From contig OZ024741.1 in the NCBI GenBank assembly GCA_964016885.1, forward strand, positions 415,909,081 through 415,973,080: 64,000 bases of DNA, written 5' to 3'. How positions within the stretch are numbered: position 1 is the stretch's first letter; each line of letters opens with the position of its first letter. Of this stretch, positions 60,836 to 64,000 are shown piece by piece. Below the pieces are notes generated by a model, which did no database searches, was not told the origin of the DNA, and saw only the letters and a list, made by a program, of their open reading frames with translations. A program made the position numbers and the translations under genes. This stretch comes from Eledone cirrhosa (lineage: Eukaryota > Mollusca > Cephalopoda > Octopoda > Eledonidae).

Positions 60836-62943
60836 ATGGTGTCTCTGTTATATTAACTGGGGTCTCTGTTATATTAACTGGGGTCTCTGTTATATTAACT
60901 GGGGCCTCTGTTATATTAACTGAGGTCTCTGTTATATTAACTGGGGTCTCTGTTATATTAACTGGGGCCTCTATTTTATTAACTGGGGTCGCTGTTATAT
61001 TAATTGGGGTCTCTGTTATATTAAGTGGGGTCTCTGTTATATTAAATGGGGCCTCTGTTATATTAAATGGGGCCTCTATTATATTAACTGGGGTCTCTGT
61101 TATATTAACTGGGGTCTTTGTTATATTAACTAGGGCCTCTATTATATTAACTGGGGCCTCTGTTATATTAACTGGGGTCTCTGTTATATTAACTGGGTTC
61201 AGTTATATTAACTGGGGCCTCTGTTATATTAACTGGGGCCTCTGTTATATTAACTGGGGCCTCTGTTATATTAACTGGGGTCTCTGTTATATTAACTGGG
61301 GTCTCTGTTATATTAACTGGGGTCTCTATTATATTAACTGGGGTCTCTGTTATATTAACTGGGGTATGTTATATTAACTGGGGCCTCTATTATATTAACT
61401 GGGGACTCTGTTATATTAACTGGGGTCTCTGTTATATTAACTGGGGTCTCTGTTATAATAACTGGGGTCTCTATTATATTAACTGGGGTCTCTGTTATAT
61501 TAAATGGGGCCTCTATTATATTAACTGGGGCCTCTGTTATATTAACTGGGGTCTCTGTTACATTAACTGGTGTCTCTGTTATATTAACTGGGGCCTCTAT
61601 TATATTAACTGGGGCCTCTATTATATTAACTGGGGCTTCTATTATATTAACTGGGGCCTCTATTATATTAACTGGGGCCTCTGTTATATTAACTGGGGTC
61701 TCTGTTATATTAACTGGGGTCTCTGTTATATTAACTGGGGTATGTTATATTAACTGGGGTCTCTGTTATATTAACTGGGGCCTCTGTTATATTAAGTGGG
61801 GTATGTTATATTAACTGGGGCCTCTGTTATATTAACTGGGGTATGTTATATTAACTGGGGTCTCTGTTATATTAACTGGGGCCTCTGTTATATTAAGTGG
61901 GGTATGTTATATTAACTGGGGCCTCTGTTATATTAACTGGGGCCTCTGTTATATTAACTGGGGCCTCTGTTATATTAACTGGGGCCTCTGTTATATTAAC
62001 TGGGGCCTCTGTTATATTAACTGGGGTCTCTGTTATATTAACTGGGGTGTCTGTTATATTAACTGGGGTATGTTATATTAACTGGGGCCTCTGTCATATT
62101 AACTGGGGCCTCTATTATAGTAACTGGGATCTCTGTTATGTTAACTGGGGTCTCTTTTATATTAACTGGGGTCTCTGTTATAATAACTGGGGTCTCTATT
62201 ATATTAACTGGGGTCTCTGTTATATTAACTGGGGTCTCTGTTATATTAAATGGGGTCTCTGTTATATTAACTGGTGTCTCTGTTATATTAACTGGGGCCT
62301 CTATTATATTAACTGGGGCCTCTATTATATTAACTGGGGCTTCTATTATATTAACTGGGGCCTCTATTATATTAACTGGGGCCTCTGTTATATTAACTGG
62401 GGTCTCTGTTATATTAACTGGGGTCTCTGTTATATTAACTGGGGTATGTTATATTAACTGGGGTCTCTGTTATATTAACTGGGGCCTCTGTTATATTAAG
62501 TGGGGTATGTTATATTAACTGGGGCCTCTGTTATATTAACTGGGGTATGTTATATTAACTGGGGTCTCTGTTATATTAACTGGGGCCTCTGTTATATTAA
62601 GTGGGGTATGTTATATTAACTGGGGCCTCTGTTATATTAACTGGGGTCTCTGTTATATTAACTGGGGTGTCTGTTATATTAACTGGGGTATGTTATATTA
62701 ACTGGGGCCTCTGTCATATTAACTGGGGCCTCTATTATAGTAACTGGGATCTCTGTTATGTTAACTGGGGTCTCTTTTATATTAACTGGGTTCTGTTATT
62801 AACTGGGGCCTCTATTATATTAACTTAGGTATCTGTTATATTAACTGGGGTCTGCTATATTAACTGGGGTCTCTGTTATATTAACTGGGGTCTCTGTTAT
62901 ATTAACTGGGGCCTCTGTTATAATAACTGAGGTCTCTGTTATA
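59752..62943 (+). repeat. 3' domain repeat, copy 2 (3,192 bp)
   Basis: Nearly the same length as copy 1, but through compensating changes: 187 bp lost near 60.26 kb, about 452 bp lost near 61.28 kb, about 725 bp gained near 62.16 kb, and 84 bp (four monomers) lost near 62.63 kb. The offsets against copy 1 run 3,190, 3,003, 2,551, 3,276 and 3,192 bp. Confidence 0.85.
61452..62760 (+). repeat. Duplicated section of about 0.7 kb inside 3' domain copy 2
   Basis: The ATAATAACTGGGGTCTCTA landmark occurs at 61452 and 62177, and the GGGGTATG + GGGGCCTCTG run at 61897 and 62601. The junction near 62165 is TCTCTTTTATATT followed by GGGGTCTCTG; the other two occurrences of this monomer (near 59.6 and 62.78 kb) continue into GGGTTCTGTTATTAAC. 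Confidence 0.83.
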
Positions 62944-64000
62944 TTGACTGGGGTCTCTGTTATATTAACTGGGGCCTCTATTATATTAACTGGGGTCGCT
63001 GTTATATTAATTGGGGTCTCTGTTATATTAACTGGGGTCTCTGTTATATTAAATGGGGCCTCTATTATATTAACTGGGGCCTCTGTTATCTTAACTGGGG
63101 TCTCTGTTATATTAACTGGGGTCTCTGTTATATTAACTAGGGCCTCTATTATATTAACTGGGGCCTCTGTTATATTAACTGGGGTCTCTGTTATATTAAC
63201 TGGGTTCAGTTATATTAACTGGGGCCTCTGTTATATTAACTGGGGCCTCTGTTATATTAACTGGGGCCTCTGTTATATTAACTGGGGTCTCTGTCATGTT
63301 AACTGGGGTATGTTATATTAACTGGGACCTCTGTTATATTAACTGGGGCCTCTATTATAGTAACTGGGCCTCTGTTATATTAACTGGGGTCTCTGTTATA
63401 TTAACTGGGGTCTCTGTTATATTAACTGGGGTCTCTATTATATTAACTGTGGTCTCTGTTATATTAACTGGCGTCTGTTATTAACTGGGGCCTCTATTAT
63501 ATTAACTGAGGTCTCTGTTATATTAACTGGGGTCTGTTATTAACTGGGGCCTCTATTATATTAACTGAGTTCTCTGTTATATTAAGTGGGGTCTGTTATT
63601 AACTGGGGCCGCTATTACATTAACTGAGGTTTCTGTTATATTAACTGGGGTCTGTTATTAACTGGGGCCTCTATTATATTAACTGGGGTCTCTGTTATAT
63701 TAACTGGCGTCTCTGTTATATTAACTGGGGTCTGTTATATTAACTGGGGTCTCTGTTATATTATCTGGGTTCTCTGTTATATTAACTAGGGTCTGTTATC
63801 TTAACTGAGGTCTGTGTTATATTAACTGGGGTCTGTTATATTAACTGGGGTCTCTGTTTTATTAACTGGGGTCTGTTATCTTAACTGGGTTCTCTGTTAT
63901 ATTAACTGGGGTCTCTGTTATACTAACTGGGGTCTGTTATTAACTGGGGCCTCTATTATATTAACTGAGGTCTCTGTTATATTAAATGGAGTCTCTGTTA
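62944..64000 (+). repeat. 3' domain repeat, copy 3 (truncated by window end)
   Basis: Follows copy 2 at 3,192 bp to the end of the window with very few differences, for example ACTGTGGTCTCTG near 63450 where copy 2 has ACTGAGGTCTCTG, so this duplication looks recent. Confidence 0.87.

Larger units (their letters stand above)
1..64000 (+). repeat. 21-bp minisatellite/satellite array filling the window
   Basis: Every part of the window consists of head-to-tail copies of TTATATTAAC followed by TGGGGTCTCTG. The frequent variants are GGGGCCTCTG, GGGGCCTCTA, GAGGTCTCTG, ACAGGGG, AAATGGGG, ACTAGGG and TCGCTG. Length variants are 19 bp (GGGGTCTG, GGGGTATG, TTATTAAC, GGGTTCAG, GGGCTCTG) and 20 bp (GGGTCTCTG). 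All copies point the same way. I found no interrupting unique sequence, transposon, rRNA, tRNA or gene. Strong T-over-A and G-over-C skew on the + strand persists throughout. This organisation is typical of eukaryotic satellite DNA; chromosomal location and species cannot be told from the sequence. Confidence 0.97.
60836..64000 (+). repeat. Long HOR block of the 3' domain, cut by window end
   Basis: Repeats the previous block at an offset of 3,003 bp at its start, with TTAATTGGGG after TCGCTG instead of TTAACTGGGG. About 450 bp (58.3-58.8 kb in the upstream copy) is missing near 61.28 kb, and a section of about 0.7 kb is duplicated near 62.16 kb. A third delta core begins near 62.86 kb, the third GGGGCCGCTATTACATT is at 63609, and the window ends inside the tail. 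Confidence 0.86.

Noticed and set aside
1392..63484. Many open reading frames of 60-227 codons on both strands with V-I-L-T-G-V-S, C-Y-I-N-W-G-L or E-T-P-V-N-I-T heptads
   Set aside because: They follow from a 21-bp period lacking stops in three frames. They begin at marker A (AAATGG) or at alternative start codons, end at 19- or 20-bp monomers, overlap each other in two frames, and have no ribosome-binding context, promoter or recognisable domain.
1..64000. CRISPR array, because of short regularly spaced repeats
   Set aside because: There are no unique spacers: the 21-bp units abut each other and every part is repeat. No leader or cas genes are present.
1..64000. TATA boxes or -10 elements in TTATATTAA
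   Set aside because: The motif occurs in every monomer about 3,000 times with no associated gene, so it has no predictive value.
1..64000. Telomeric or subtelomeric repeat
   Set aside because: No TTAGGG-type repeat or known telomere variant is present. GGGG runs are 21 bp apart within a longer monomer.
1..64000. Centromere identity through a CENP-B box
   Set aside because: No CENP-B box core (TTCG with CGGG) was seen. A centromeric role cannot be inferred from sequence organisation alone.
1..64000. Mobile element or retroviral sequence within the array
   Set aside because: No terminal repeats, target-site duplications, polyA tails or transposase/RT motifs were seen; all segments decompose into the 21-bp monomer.
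1..64000. Bacterial or phage origin of the window
   Set aside because: 64 kb without any gene, with a multi-level satellite hierarchy, is not compatible with bacterial genome organisation.

Overview
The whole 64 kb is one uninterrupted tandem-repeat array. The basic unit is a 21-bp monomer, TTATATTAAC followed by TGGGGTCTCTG, always in the same orientation. Point variants and 19- or 20-bp length variants are mixed in, giving roughly 3,000 monomers. I see no unique sequence, gene, RNA gene, transposon or flank anywhere, and the array runs off both ends. This points to satellite or megasatellite DNA of a eukaryotic nuclear genome, probably a long-read assembly. The consensus is about 38% G+C and lacks CpG. 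I cannot name the species, and nothing here identifies a centromere or telomere.

The array has three tiers. Tier 1 is the 21-bp monomer. Tier 2 is a higher-order repeat (HOR), usually 1.4-1.7 kb, in which variant monomers follow a fixed order. That order is: marker A (TTAAATGGCGTCTG); a core of about 0.4 kb carrying TCGCTG, AAATGGGG and ACTAGGG variants; TTCAGTTATATT; GTCATGTTAAC; TATAGTAAC; ACAGGGG monomers; TATCGTATATT; TTAGCTGGGGCC; ATAATAACTGGGTTCAG; TCTGTAATATT; one to four copies of a 59-bp trimer; TTATCTTAAC; GGGCTCTG; GGGTTCTCTG; GGAGTCTCTG; then the next A. Tier 3 is tandem duplication of one to several HORs, with units of 1.07, 1.57, 2.02, 2.21, 2.46, about 2.5, about 3.0, 3.19 and 5.89 kb. 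HOR cores fall into families, named alpha to zeta here for convenience only.

Layout: 0-7.9 kb holds epsilon HORs with 1.57- and 2.46-kb duplications. 7.9-19.6 kb has alternating alpha and beta HORs plus one gamma. 19.6-34.2 kb has a 5,892-bp super-repeat in two full copies and a partial third. 34-38.4 kb has gamma/alpha HORs duplicated at 2,020 bp. 38.4-49 kb has delta/alpha/zeta HORs that are heavily rearranged. 49-55 kb has a duplication of about 2.5 kb. 55.6-57.1 kb matches 47.1-48.5 kb at a constant 8,550-bp distance. 56.5-64 kb is a separate 3.19-kb repeat domain richer in GGGGCCTCT monomers.

Every open reading frame in the window comes from the 21-bp period (seven codons). Three of the six frames lack stops in the consensus, and they are broken wherever a 19- or 20-bp monomer falls. 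I therefore report no coding sequences. Positions of HOR blocks are those of the marker A ATG trinucleotide, used only as a landmark. Boundaries of larger duplications were placed by eye and are good to about one to a few monomers.
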